A stretch of DNA of 15,819 nucleotides from Brevundimonas sp. UBA5936 (GTDB lineage Bacteria; Pseudomonadota; Alphaproteobacteria; Caulobacterales; Caulobacteraceae): contig DJDA01000054.1 of the NCBI GenBank assembly GCA_002430835.1, positions 1-15,819 on the forward strand, given 5' to 3'. Below the pieces are notes generated by a model, which was not told the DNA's origin, did not search any database, and saw nothing but the letters and a program-made list of their open reading frames with translations. A program made the position numbers and the translations under genes. Positions 6,990 through 13,428 of the stretch are shown here, in pieces (within the stretch, counting starts at the first letter, position 1; every line of letters starts with the position of its first letter).

Positions 6990-7505
6990 TCAGCGGGTCA
7001 CGGCGACGCGCACGGCGCGCAGTTCGGACGATCCGGTCCCGGCGGCGGTATTGGCCGCGCCCCAGCGGAAGGGCACGCGCACGGACTCGCGCCCGCCCAT
7101 CTCGCGCGCCGCCTCGACGACCAGCGTGTACTGCCCGGCGGGCAGGTTCCGCAGGCGCGCGCCGGGCACGGTGACGGCATGCCGTCCGGGGGCCTTGGTC
7201 GGGCCGGAGATTCCGTCGGCGGGCATGGCCATGGCCCGGCCGCCCTTGCGCCACCAGGCGCGCAGATCCCTCAGCCAGTCGGTGCCGTCGCCCTGACTGT
7301 TGCGGCTGCCGGGGTGATACCAGACGGCCAGGGTCTGGACGGCGCTCTGATCTGGCTTCTCGATCCAGACGGCGACATAGGGGCGGTGATAGGCGGCGCT
7401 GTTGATGCGCGGCAGTTCGATCGACACCGACAGGTCGGCGGCCAGGGCGGGCACGGCGGCCGCCGAAAGACCCGCAGCGGTCAGGATCAGGGGAAGCGGA
7501 CGCAT
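6990..7505 (-). CDS. Periplasmic DUF2271 domain protein
   Basis: A 171-residue exported protein. It begins MRPLPLILTAAGLSAAAVPA with a cleavage site near ALA-A at residue 22, so the mature protein is periplasmic. The remainder reads as a DUF2271-type beta-sandwich, with YVAVWIEKPDQ, VQTLAVWY, WLRDLRAWW, DGISGPTKAPG and YTLVVEAAREMGGRE as typical stretches. DUF2271 has no established biochemical function but is commonly encoded between a PepSY membrane protein and ApbE, exactly as here. The start ATG follows the PepSY stop by 11 bp, and the SD (GAGGAG) overlaps that stop, indicating coupled translation. Earlier in-frame starts lie inside the PepSY gene and precede the signal peptide, so they were rejected. 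A part in iron or redox handling is inference from context. Confidence 0.82.
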   Translation of the reverse strand: MRPLPLILTAAGLSAAAVPALAADLSVSIELPRINSAAYHRPYVAVWIEKPDQSAVQTLAVWYHPGSRNSQGDGTDWLRDLRAWWRKGGRAMAMPADGISGPTKAPGRHAVTVPGARLRNLPAGQYTLVVEAAREMGGRESVRVPFRWGAANTAAGTGSSELRAVRVAVTR

Positions 7506-7516
7506 GAGGCGGCTCC

Positions 7517-8188
7517 TCAATGGATGAAGAACAGGGCGAGCACGACGGGGATCAGCAGCCCCAGCCCGACCAGCGGCCAGGTCAGGGGCCGCCGCCAGGC
7601 GTGCAACCACAACAGGCCCAGCCCCGTCAGGGTGAAGACGATGCAGGCGACGGCGAAGGCGTCGATGAACCAGAACCAGGCCGCGCCGGTGTTGCGGCCC
7701 TTGTGCAGGTCGTTCAGCCAGGCGACCCAGCCGCGCGTGGTCTTTTCATGCAGGGCCTCGCCCGTCGCCCGGTCGATGGTCAGCCAGGCGTCGCCGCCCG
7801 GCATGGGCAGGGCGACGTAGATTTCCTCGGCTGTCGTCTCGGTCGGCTTTCCAGCGATGCGGACGTCGAAGGCCGCATCCGCCCAGCGCGCCACGGCGTC
7901 GGGCGCGGGATCGGTCGTCTCCTGCGGGAACGCCGCCAGCCGCGCCAGCAGAGGGGCGGGCAGGACGGCGGTCTGTTCGCGCACGATCGGCTCGGCCGGG
8001 ATCTGTGCGGCGTGGTTCAGGGTGACGCCCGTCACGGCGAACAGCAGCAGGCCGATCATGCTGACCGCCGCCGAAATCCAGTGCCAGCTTTGCAACTGCC
8101 TCAACCAGAAGGCGCGCGCGGGCGGCCGTGCGGCCTTGGCCTTCGGCTGGGCGGCGGGCTTGGCAGGAGAGGCGGCGGCGTCGGTCAC
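7517..8188 (-). CDS. Short PepSY-associated membrane protein, possible heme-binding iron reductase component
   Basis: A 223-residue inner-membrane protein of the PepSY-TM class. A GTG start at 8188 is preferred because it has AAGG about 10 nt upstream and leaves the Fur-type box outside the gene. Longer in-frame versions run through that box and into the preceding kinase gene. Three membrane segments are visible at about 37-57, 170-195 and 203-222, with a periplasmic PepSY-like part between the first two (EEIYVALPMPGGDAWLTIDR, ATGEALHEKTTRGW). Histidines sit at membrane boundaries: H36 (WHW), H59 (LNH), H162 (DLHKGRN) and H196 (LLWLHAW), a pattern suited to bis-histidine heme. Larger PepSY relatives such as FoxB are siderophore reductases. 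First gene of the operon with DUF2271 and apbE. Function inferred. Confidence 0.8.
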   Translation of the reverse strand: MTDAAASPAKPAAQPKAKAARPPARAFWLRQLQSWHWISAAVSMIGLLLFAVTGVTLNHAAQIPAEPIVREQTAVLPAPLLARLAAFPQETTDPAPDAVARWADAAFDVRIAGKPTETTAEEIYVALPMPGGDAWLTIDRATGEALHEKTTRGWVAWLNDLHKGRNTGAAWFWFIDAFAVACIVFTLTGLGLLWLHAWRRPLTWPLVGLGLLIPVVLALFFIH

Positions 8189-8209
8189 GACAACGGCCTT
8201 GCCACGAAA

Positions 8210-8224
8210 TGCAAATGACTTGCA
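8210..8224. promoter_or_regulatory. Fur-type box candidate upstream of the PepSY-DUF2271-apbE operon
   Basis: TGCAAATGACTTGCA is a palindrome with perfect 5-bp arms (TGCAA/TTGCA) and a 5-bp centre. It lies in the 64-bp gap between the kinase stop and the PepSY start, 21 bp before the GTG. It closely resembles the TGCAAAT-type boxes of alphaproteobacterial Fur-family regulators and shares its 5-5-5 layout with the box at 2752-2766. Regulator identity is inferred. Confidence 0.6.
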
Positions 8225-8252
8225 ACCGCGACTGTCGGCGCCGCTGATCCGG

Positions 8253-9854
8253 TCAGGCGGCCTGGGCCGTCTCGCCACGCGACAGGACCAGGCGGATGGC
8301 GTTCAGCAGGGCCTCGGGCTGGATCGGCTTCTGCGCCACTCCGTCCATGCCCGCCGCCAGGTAGGAGGCTTCGTCGCGCGGGTCGGCGTTGGCTGTCAGG
8401 GCCAGGATCGGCAGGGAGGCGGCCGGGCTGGGCAGGGCGCGGATGGCGCGGGTGGCGGCGACCCCGTCCATCACCGGCATCTTCACATCCATCAGGATCA
8501 GGTCGAAGGGCGCCGTCGTCACGCGATCAATCGCCTGGCGGCCGTTCTCGGCGGTCTCGTGGGTGCAGCCGAACAGCTTCAGCACCTGACCCGCGACGAA
8601 GCGATTGGCGGCGTTGTCGTCCACCACCAGCACGTGCAGGGTCGCGTGGGCGGTCGGGTCAGCGACGGCGCCGTCTTCGCGCCGTCCGTCGGCCTCGGCC
8701 AGCGGCAGGCGCAGGTCGAAGCGGAAGCGGGCCCCGCCCTGGGGCGAGCGCTCGACGCTCAGACGCCCCTCCATGCGGTCGATGATCTGGCGACAGATGG
8801 CCAGGCCCAGCCCGGCGCCCGCGCCCTGGCGGCCCGCCTCGCCGGTGTTGAACGGCTCGAAGATGGCGCGCGCGGCGTCTTCGCTGACGCCGGGGCCGCT
8901 GTCGTCGACTGTGGCCGACAGGCGCACCTGTCCGTCCTCCAGCGCGGTGGCCAGGCGCACCTCGACGGCGCCGCCTTCCGTGAACTTGAGGGCGTTGCCG
9001 ATCAGATTGTTCAGCAGTTGCTTCAACCGCATCTCGTCGCCGATGATCCAGCGCGCGGCGCGCAGATCGCCGTGGACGCGCAGGTCCAGCGTCTTCTCCT
9101 CGGCGCGGGGGCTCCACAGGGCCGACAGGTCCGCCGTCACTGTCTGCAGATCCAGCGGGGCGGGCTCCAGCGTCAGCATCCCGGCTTCGGCGCGGGACAT
9201 GTCCAGCGCATCGGTCAGCAGGCGCAGCAGGCTGTTTCCGGAGTCCAGGATGGTGCGGACGTGAGGGCGCAGATCCTCCTGCGTCAGCTGCCGCTCCATC
9301 AGGGCGGCCACCCCCAGCACCCCGTTCAGCGGCGTGCGGATCTCATGGCTCATGACGGCCAGGAATTCGGACTTGGCCCGGCTGGAGGCGCGGGCTTCGG
9401 CCTCGGCGCGGACCAGGTTCTGGGCCAGCTCGGCCATGGCCTCGGCGCGGCGCTTGTGGATCGCCACTCCGGCCTGAAGCACGTGCAGCCCGGCGCCGAC
9501 CCCGACATAGCGGCCGCGCGAGACGACGATGAAGCCTTTCAGCAAGGCGCCCAGCCCCGCCGTATCCATCGAGGCGAACAGGACGTCGGCGGAGGCGTCC
9601 GCCTCGACGATCATGGGCGCCGGGTCCATCAGCGCCGAGACCGGGCGTCGGGCGTAGAGGGCGCGGCCGAACTCGGCGGCCAGCTTCAGGGTGAAGGCGT
9701 TGCGCTCGATCAGGCCGACGGGCCGCCCGTCGGCGTCGGCCACAGCGATGACCAGGGTCTCGGGCTCGGCCTCGAAACGGGCCAGGGCGTCGGCCCCCGG
9801 CGCGTCCGGCGCCATGGGCGCCGAGGCGTCCACGAAGTCTCCGATTCTGGCCAT
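8253..9854 (-). CDS. Cytoplasmic hybrid sensor histidine kinase with CBS-like N-terminal region
   Basis: A 533-residue hybrid kinase without membrane segments. Residues ~33-128 look like a CBS-type sensory region: PETLVIAVADADGRPVGLIE, then FGRALYARRPVSALMDPAP, then GFIVVSRGRYVGVGAGLHVL. A short helical linker leads to the HisKA domain, with phosphoacceptor H170 in MSHEIRTPLNG. The HATPase domain shows N287 in LIGNALKF, DDSGPG (317-322) and GAGAGLGLAI (344-353). The C-terminal receiver (~407-525) has acidic residues D412/D413, phosphoacceptor D456 in LILMDVKMPVMDG, T487 and K509. It would autophosphorylate on H170 and pass phosphate to D456. No output domain is fused and no partner is adjacent, so the pathway is unknown. 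AGGAG precedes the ATG by about 10 nt. It is codirectional with, and 64 bp upstream of, the PepSY operon. Confidence 0.92.
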   Translation of the reverse strand: MARIGDFVDASAPMAPDAPGADALARFEAEPETLVIAVADADGRPVGLIERNAFTLKLAAEFGRALYARRPVSALMDPAPMIVEADASADVLFASMDTAGLGALLKGFIVVSRGRYVGVGAGLHVLQAGVAIHKRRAEAMAELAQNLVRAEAEARASSRAKSEFLAVMSHEIRTPLNGVLGVAALMERQLTQEDLRPHVRTILDSGNSLLRLLTDALDMSRAEAGMLTLEPAPLDLQTVTADLSALWSPRAEEKTLDLRVHGDLRAARWIIGDEMRLKQLLNNLIGNALKFTEGGAVEVRLATALEDGQVRLSATVDDSGPGVSEDAARAIFEPFNTGEAGRQGAGAGLGLAICRQIIDRMEGRLSVERSPQGGARFRFDLRLPLAEADGRREDGAVADPTAHATLHVLVVDDNAANRFVAGQVLKLFGCTHETAENGRQAIDRVTTAPFDLILMDVKMPVMDGVAATRAIRALPSPAASLPILALTANADPRDEASYLAAGMDGVAQKPIQPEALLNAIRLVLSRGETAQAA

Positions 9855-9955
9855 TTCCAGCCGTCTCCTGCTTCTTGCGAGAGCAGGGTTAGGCCAGGGC
9901 GCTTAACAGGCGATTTGCCGGAAGTGAATGTTTTGCAAGGCTAATCTGACAGATA

Positions 9956-9969
9956 ATCCGAGAGCGGAT
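9956..9969. repeat. Palindromic motif ATCCG-AGAG-CGGAT, copy 1
   Basis: ATCCG and CGGAT flank AGAG in the 117-bp gap between the Mur ligase stop and the kinase start. The 12-base core TCCGAGAGCGGA recurs exactly at 13101-13112. No U-run is attached, so it does not look like a terminator. It could be a regulatory-protein site or a short dispersed repeat. Confidence 0.4.
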
Positions 9970-9971
9970 AA

Positions 9972-11360
9972 TCAGAGACGCGCCAGTAGTTCGGCCGCGA
10001 AGGTCGACAGGCTGTCGTCGCGCGCGCCCATGACCACGATCCGGTCGCCGGGCTGGGCGATCTCGACGATGCGGTCGCCGCAGTCGGCGCGGGTGGCCAG
10101 GGCCTGCGCCTGACGACCCGCCGCGCGCACGCCCGCCGCGATGTCCTCGCTGCCGACGCTGCGGTCGGTGGTGCCGCCGTAATAGACCGGCTCGGGCATC
10201 AGCAGCACGTCGTCATGGCGCATCAGACCGGCGAAGCCTTCGATGAACTCACGCTGCATCAGCTTCAACGGGCCGAAGCCGTGCGGCTGGAACAGGATCA
10301 GCAGCCGCCCGTCGAAGGCGTGCAGGGTCTTCAGGGTGGCGGCGATCTTGTCCGGGTTGTGGGCGAAGTCGTCGATGACGGTGACGCCGTTTCGCGCGCC
10401 CACCACCTCCAGCCGCCGCCGGATGCCGCTGAAGGTCTCCAGCGCCGCGACCGCCTGATCCATGCCGACGCCCAGCGCCTTGACCGCGCCCAGCGCCGCC
10501 AGCGCATTGGCGACATTGTGCGCGCCCGGCACGTTCAGCCGCGCCGCTCGCGCAGCCTCGCCGCGCACGCGCAGTTCGAACGTCATGCCGGTGGGCAGCG
10601 GCTGCAGGTCGTGCGCCGACAGATCGGCCTCTTCCTCGCCCAGGGCGAAGGTGATCGCCTTGCCCGTCTCCAGCGTTTGCGCCAGCGCCGCCGTCTCGGG
10701 GTTGTCGAGGTTCAGCACCGCCGTCGTCGCCCGGCCGACGAAGCCGCCGAACAGGTCGCGCAGCTCCTCCATCGACTTGTGGTCCAGCGAGATGTTGGAG
10801 ACGACCGCCACGGTCGGGTCATAACGGGCGATGGAGCCGTCGCTCTCGTCCACCTCGGCCACGAACAGGTCTGGTCCGCCGATCAGGGCGCTGGCGAACG
10901 GATGGTCTGCGTCGGCGAAGTTCTTCATCACCGCCCCGTTGACCACGGTCGGCGCACGGCCCGCCTGATCCAGGATCCAGGCGATCATGCCTGTGATGGT
11001 GGACTTGCCGCTGGTGCCCGCCACGCCGATCGAAGTCGGAGCCGCGTTGAACAGTTCGCTGAGCAGCTGCGGCCGGGTCTTGATGAGGGCGCCGACGCGC
11101 TTGGCCGCGCCGATGTCGGGCACCGTGTCCTCGACCGCGCCGGTGGCGACGACCACCTGATCCTTGCTGATCACGCCCGATCCGTCCTGCGGGTGCAGGG
11201 TTACGCCGTGGGCGCGCAGCCAGTCGAACTTGTCCGGCGTGCGGCCCTGATCCAGGGCGCGATCGGAGCCCGCGATGCGGTTGCCTTGCGCCTGAACGAT
11301 CATCGCCAGGGGCAGCATGCCGGAGCCGCCGACGCCGCAGAAGAAATAGTCTTTGTTCAT
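9972..11360 (-). CDS. Mur ligase family protein, Mpl/MurC-like, probable muropeptide recycling ligase
   Basis: A 462-residue ATP-dependent Mur ligase, close to the length of Mpl (457 in E. coli), which joins the recycled tripeptide L-Ala-D-Glu-mDap to UDP-MurNAc in the cytoplasm. The N-terminal Rossmann-like UDP-binding domain begins DYFFCGVGGSGM (4-15). The ATP P-loop is GTSGKST (115-121), followed by EVDESDGS (169-176), SNISLDH (188-194), NVPGAHNVANALAAL (276-290) and the C-terminal domain with DDFAHNP (330-336) and FQPHGFG (357-363). It differs from textbook MurC/Mpl, which usually have GTHGKTTT, DDYAHHP or DDFAHHP, and FQPHRYTR. The divergent neighbour is an LD-carboxypeptidase that would supply tripeptide, favouring Mpl over a second MurC. 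ATG 11360 is chosen because the motif-bearing strand starts immediately after it. Family certain, substrate inferred. Confidence 0.85.
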   Translation of the reverse strand: MNKDYFFCGVGGSGMLPLAMIVQAQGNRIAGSDRALDQGRTPDKFDWLRAHGVTLHPQDGSGVISKDQVVVATGAVEDTVPDIGAAKRVGALIKTRPQLLSELFNAAPTSIGVAGTSGKSTITGMIAWILDQAGRAPTVVNGAVMKNFADADHPFASALIGGPDLFVAEVDESDGSIARYDPTVAVVSNISLDHKSMEELRDLFGGFVGRATTAVLNLDNPETAALAQTLETGKAITFALGEEEADLSAHDLQPLPTGMTFELRVRGEAARAARLNVPGAHNVANALAALGAVKALGVGMDQAVAALETFSGIRRRLEVVGARNGVTVIDDFAHNPDKIAATLKTLHAFDGRLLILFQPHGFGPLKLMQREFIEGFAGLMRHDDVLLMPEPVYYGGTTDRSVGSEDIAAGVRAAGRQAQALATRADCGDRIVEIAQPGDRIVVMGARDDSLSTFAAELLARL

Positions 11361-11439
11361 CGGCTTGATTTCGGGGCTGGAAACCGGGGAATGTCCGGCG
11401 GCCTGACTAGCACGTGAGGCGCCCGAGGCCACCCCGTCC

Positions 11440-12279
11440 ATGCAGACCAGACCGTTCCGAATCGGCGTCGTCAACGCCAGCTCCCGCCTGGACCCCGCGC
11501 GGGGCGAGGCGATCCGGGCCTGGGCGGCGGCGACCTGGCCGAGCGGCGAGGTCGAACTGGTGCTGCATCCGGCCCTGTTCGAGGCGCACGGCCATTTCGG
11601 CGGCGACGACGCCACCCGCGCCCGCGCCTTCGTCGAGACCGCCAACGACCCCGATATCGACGCCGTCTGGTTCGCGCGCGGCGGTTACGGCGCCTGCCGC
11701 ATCGCCGAGGCGGTGATCCCCGAACTGACCGCCCATGCCTACGCCAAGCGTTACCTCGGCTATTCCGACGCAGGCAGCCTGCTGGCGGCGCTGTATCGCG
11801 CGGGCTTTCCCCATGTCGCGCATGGGCCGATGGCTTCGGATGGGTCGCGCCATGACGCCACGGGCCTGCGGGCGGTGAACTGGCTGCGGAGCGGCGACGC
11901 GGCGTCGCTGGAGCCGTCCCTGCTGACTGATCCTCGGCCCGCCGTCGGCTTCAACCTGACCATTCTCAACGAACTGGTCGGCACGGCGATCGAGCCGGAC
12001 CTGACCGGCCACGTCCTGATGCTGGAAGAGGTGTCCGAGGCCCTCTATCGCGTCGACCGGATGATGTTTCACCTGACCGGCCAGGCCTCGATTCGCCGGG
12101 TCGCGGGCATTCGTCTGGGCCGGGTGTCGGACGTCACCGCCAACGACCCGGACTTCGGCCTGACGGCCGAGGAGATCGTGCGGTACTGGTGCGTGCGGTC
12201 GGGGATTCCCTATCTGGGCGGCGCCGACATCGGCCATGACCGGGACAACAAGGTCGTGCCCTTCGGTCGGCGTGGCTGA
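11440..12279 (+). CDS. ldcA: LD-carboxypeptidase, peptidase family S66 (LdcA)
   Basis: A 279-residue serine peptidase of family S66, which removes the terminal D-Ala from murein tetrapeptides to give tripeptides during cell-wall recycling in the cytoplasm. The Ser-Glu-His triad is recognisable: nucleophile S109 in RYLGYSDAG, a glutamate at 196/197 in LMLEEVSEALYRVDRM, and H266 in GGADIGHDRDNKVVPFG. The oxyanion-loop segment FARGGYGACRI (78-88) and the GPMASDGS stretch are also typical. No signal peptide is seen, consistent with a cytoplasmic role. It is transcribed away from the Mpl-like ligase with only 79 bp between them, so both promoters share that gap. It ends 7 bp before the convergent aspartic-protease gene. 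The product of LdcA is the substrate of Mpl, so the pair makes metabolic sense. Confidence 0.9.
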   Translation: MQTRPFRIGVVNASSRLDPARGEAIRAWAAATWPSGEVELVLHPALFEAHGHFGGDDATRARAFVETANDPDIDAVWFARGGYGACRIAEAVIPELTAHAYAKRYLGYSDAGSLLAALYRAGFPHVAHGPMASDGSRHDATGLRAVNWLRSGDAASLEPSLLTDPRPAVGFNLTILNELVGTAIEPDLTGHVLMLEEVSEALYRVDRMMFHLTGQASIRRVAGIRLGRVSDVTANDPDFGLTAEEIVRYWCVRSGIPYLGGADIGHDRDNKVVPFGRRG

Positions 12280-12286
12280 GGCGCGT

Positions 12287-12778
12287 TCAGCCTCTCAGGA
12301 TCAGGCCGTCGGGCCGCGCCTCGAAGGCCGACAGCCGGCCGAGGAAGCTCATGCCCAGCAGGGCCGCGGGCATGTCGCGATCGACGACCAGCGCCTCGAC
12401 CGAGGTCATCTCGACCCCCGCCACCGACAGGGAGGTCAGCAGAACCCGCGCGGCGGGCACCTGGCCCGAGGCGGTGTTCAGCGTCTGGTTGAAGTCATGG
12501 GGTTTCAGCCGCACGCCCAGCCGTTCGGCGTCGGCGCGGCTCAGCGTCACCACGCTGGCGCCGGTGTCGACGAGCATCCGCATCGGCCGCCCTTCGACCG
12601 TCGCCTCGGCCCAATAGTGGCCGTCGGCCGCGCGCGTCACCGACGGCGCCTCCTTCAGGGCCACGGCGGCGTAGGCCTGGGCCGGGCCTTCCCACCACAT
12701 CAGGGCGCCGATGCACGCCGACGCCGACGCCAGGGCGGCGGCGAAAACGACAGCGGAGCGCGGGTCAAAGCGGATCAT
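12287..12778 (-). CDS. Membrane-anchored retropepsin-like aspartic protease (TIGR02281-type)
   Basis: A 163-residue single-domain aspartic protease of clan AA, the retroviral-pepsin fold that works as a homodimer. The catalytic motif MLVDTGASVVTLS is at 68-80, with catalytic D71. The second signature LLGMSFLGRL (144-153 region) is the conserved hydrophobic-Gly of the fold. The N-terminal hydrophobic segment (residues ~8-29) is a signal anchor, putting the protease domain (~50-163) in the periplasm. Caulobacterales carry related periplasmic proteases; PerP, which cleaves the polarity factor PodJ, belongs to this general class. Whether this one is PerP cannot be told from the window. It follows the DUF1289 gene by 76 bp on the same strand. 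Its target is unknown. Confidence 0.85.
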   Translation of the reverse strand: MIRFDPRSAVVFAAALASASACIGALMWWEGPAQAYAAVALKEAPSVTRAADGHYWAEATVEGRPMRMLVDTGASVVTLSRADAERLGVRLKPHDFNQTLNTASGQVPAARVLLTSLSVAGVEMTSVEALVVDRDMPAALLGMSFLGRLSAFEARPDGLILRG

Positions 12779-12854
12779 GAAACGGACTATGCCGCCTTGA
12801 TCTTCCCATGCGGTGAAGCGACGTGGCGAACGAAAGGTTGACGATCCAGGGTCT

Positions 12855-13073
12855 TCATTCGCCCAGCAGGCGAGGATCGATCCGGCCTTTGCGGCTCGGA
12901 AGGTCGGTCATGACGGCGGCGCGGGCCTCGTCCGTCATCCGGCTCCAGGTGGCGATCTCCTGAAGCGTGCGGAAACAGCCCAGGCACAGGCCCGACGCGC
13001 CGTCGACGGTGCAGACCATGACGCATGGGCTGGCGACGCGGCGCGGCGGGCGAGGAGCGGGAGCTTCGGTCAT
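12855..13073 (-). CDS. Small four-cysteine DUF1289 protein
   Basis: A 72-residue protein with the DUF1289 (YdhL-like) pattern: C17-x3-C21 in SPCVMVCTVD and C30-x2-C33 in GLCLGCFRT, followed by LQEIATWSRMTDEARAAVM. The four cysteines suggest a bound metal ion or iron-sulfur cluster, but no function is established for this family. The N-terminal ~14 residues are proline-rich and basic. There is no signal peptide, so it is probably cytoplasmic. It is divergent from the small transcription unit at 13122-13455 and shares with it a regulatory gap holding the palindrome at 13099-13114. A protease gene follows 76 bp downstream on the same strand. Confidence 0.85.
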   Translation of the reverse strand: MTEAPAPRPPRRVASPCVMVCTVDGASGLCLGCFRTLQEIATWSRMTDEARAAVMTDLPSRKGRIDPRLLGE

Positions 13074-13098
13074 GATTCGTGACGCTATCGCTACAATG

Positions 13099-13114
13099 AG
13101 TCCGAGAGCGGACT
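13099..13114. repeat. Palindromic motif AGTCCG-AGAG-CGGACT, copy 2
   Basis: Six-base perfect arms around AGAG lie between the divergent DUF1289 gene and the small-ORF unit. The core TCCGAGAGCGGA matches the copy at 9957-9968. A perfect TATAAT follows immediately on the plus strand (13114-13119), although with no good -35. The position suits an operator acting on either gene. A GANTC site (GAGTC, 13098-13102), the CcrM methylation sequence of Caulobacterales, overlaps it. Confidence 0.4.
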
Positions 13115-13121
13115 ATAATTC

Positions 13122-13149
13122 TTGACTTTTTCCACAGCTTCGCTATCTT
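13122..13149 (+). promoter_or_regulatory. Sigma-70-type promoter of the small-ORF unit
   Basis: TTGACT (13122-13127) and TATCTT (13144-13149) are separated by 16 bp, a good match to housekeeping -35/-10 consensus in a locally A+T-richer stretch. Transcription would begin near 13156, giving a leader of about 80 nt before the ATG at 13239. Confidence 0.6.
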
Positions 13150-13199
13150 CATCGTCGACGCGAAACGACTGACAGGGTGAGAGTCCCAATAAGCACGAC

Positions 13200-13233
13200 G
13201 TGTCTTCTTTCATCGTTCAGCGAAAGGAGACGC
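13200..13233 (+). promoter_or_regulatory. SD-sequestering leader hairpin (candidate RNA thermometer or translational switch)
   Basis: GTGTCTTCTTTC (13200-13211) pairs with GAAAGGAGACGC (13222-13233) in 12 uninterrupted base pairs, two of them G-U, around the 10-base loop ATCGTTCAGC. The right arm contains the entire Shine-Dalgarno sequence AAGGAG (13224-13229), and the ATG at 13239 follows 5 bases after the stem. As drawn, the ribosome-binding site is buried until the hairpin opens. No known riboswitch class was recognised in the rest of the leader. Confidence 0.6.
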
Positions 13234-13238
13234 CAAAA

Positions 13239-13400
13239 ATGAACGAAAACAAAGAGCGCAATCTCCAGCACGCCATGCTGTCCTTCGCCCTATTCGGCGG
13301 GATGCTGGTGAACACGAAGCAGATGAACGGCGCAGGCGACCGCGTGGTCAGCCATCCGTCCAACTTCGTGCCCATAACGATCAAACGGCCGCGCGCGTAG
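13239..13400 (+). CDS. Small protein of unknown function, 53 residues
   Basis: The ORF begins MNENKERNLQHAMLSFALFG and ends ITIKRPRA. The ATG at 13239 is preferred over an in-frame ATG-less upstream start at 13200 because AAGGAG sits 9 nt before it. The product has a charged N-terminus, a short hydrophobic stretch AMLSFALFGGMLVN (12-25), too short and weak for a confident membrane segment, a polar middle and a basic tail. No domain is recognised. It is convincing as a gene because it has its own promoter, leader, strong SD and an intrinsic terminator 28 bp after the stop. The leader and early codons (AAC GAA AAC AAA GAG) are notably A-rich compared with the surrounding GC-rich genes. It might instead be a structured RNA with a short ORF, but the SD argues for translation. 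Confidence 0.65.
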   Translation: MNENKERNLQHAMLSFALFGGMLVNTKQMNGAGDRVVSHPSNFVPITIKRPRA

Positions 13401-13428
13401 TCGCGAGACTGGATGATCCAGCCAGAAG

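Noticed and set aside
7517..8278. Longer PepSY reading frame starting at 8278
   Set aside because: It would overlap the end of the kinase gene and swallow the Fur-type box; the extra residues (arginine- and proline-rich) do not look like the protein, and a GTG with upstream AAGG exists at 8188.
9880..9910. Possible CtrA site (TTAG ... TTAAC) upstream of the kinase
   Set aside because: The half-sites are separated by 10 rather than 7 bases, and one half is imperfect.
7857..9944. Long plus-strand frame of 695 codons and similar long antisense frames (2813-4225, 6129-7820, 10215-11417)
   Set aside because: These are antisense shadows of well-supported genes in GC-rich DNA; their composition is rich in Arg, Gly, Gln and Ala with no recognisable motifs.
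12274..12292. Bidirectional terminator at the ldcA/protease convergence (GGCTGA ... TCAGCC)
   Set aside because: A 6-bp inverted repeat spans the two stop codons but lacks T-runs in either direction; probably incidental.
13160..13200. Known riboswitch in the leader of the small ORF
   Set aside because: The GACAGGGTGAGAGTCCC region can form small alternative pairings, but no aptamer class I know could be matched with confidence.
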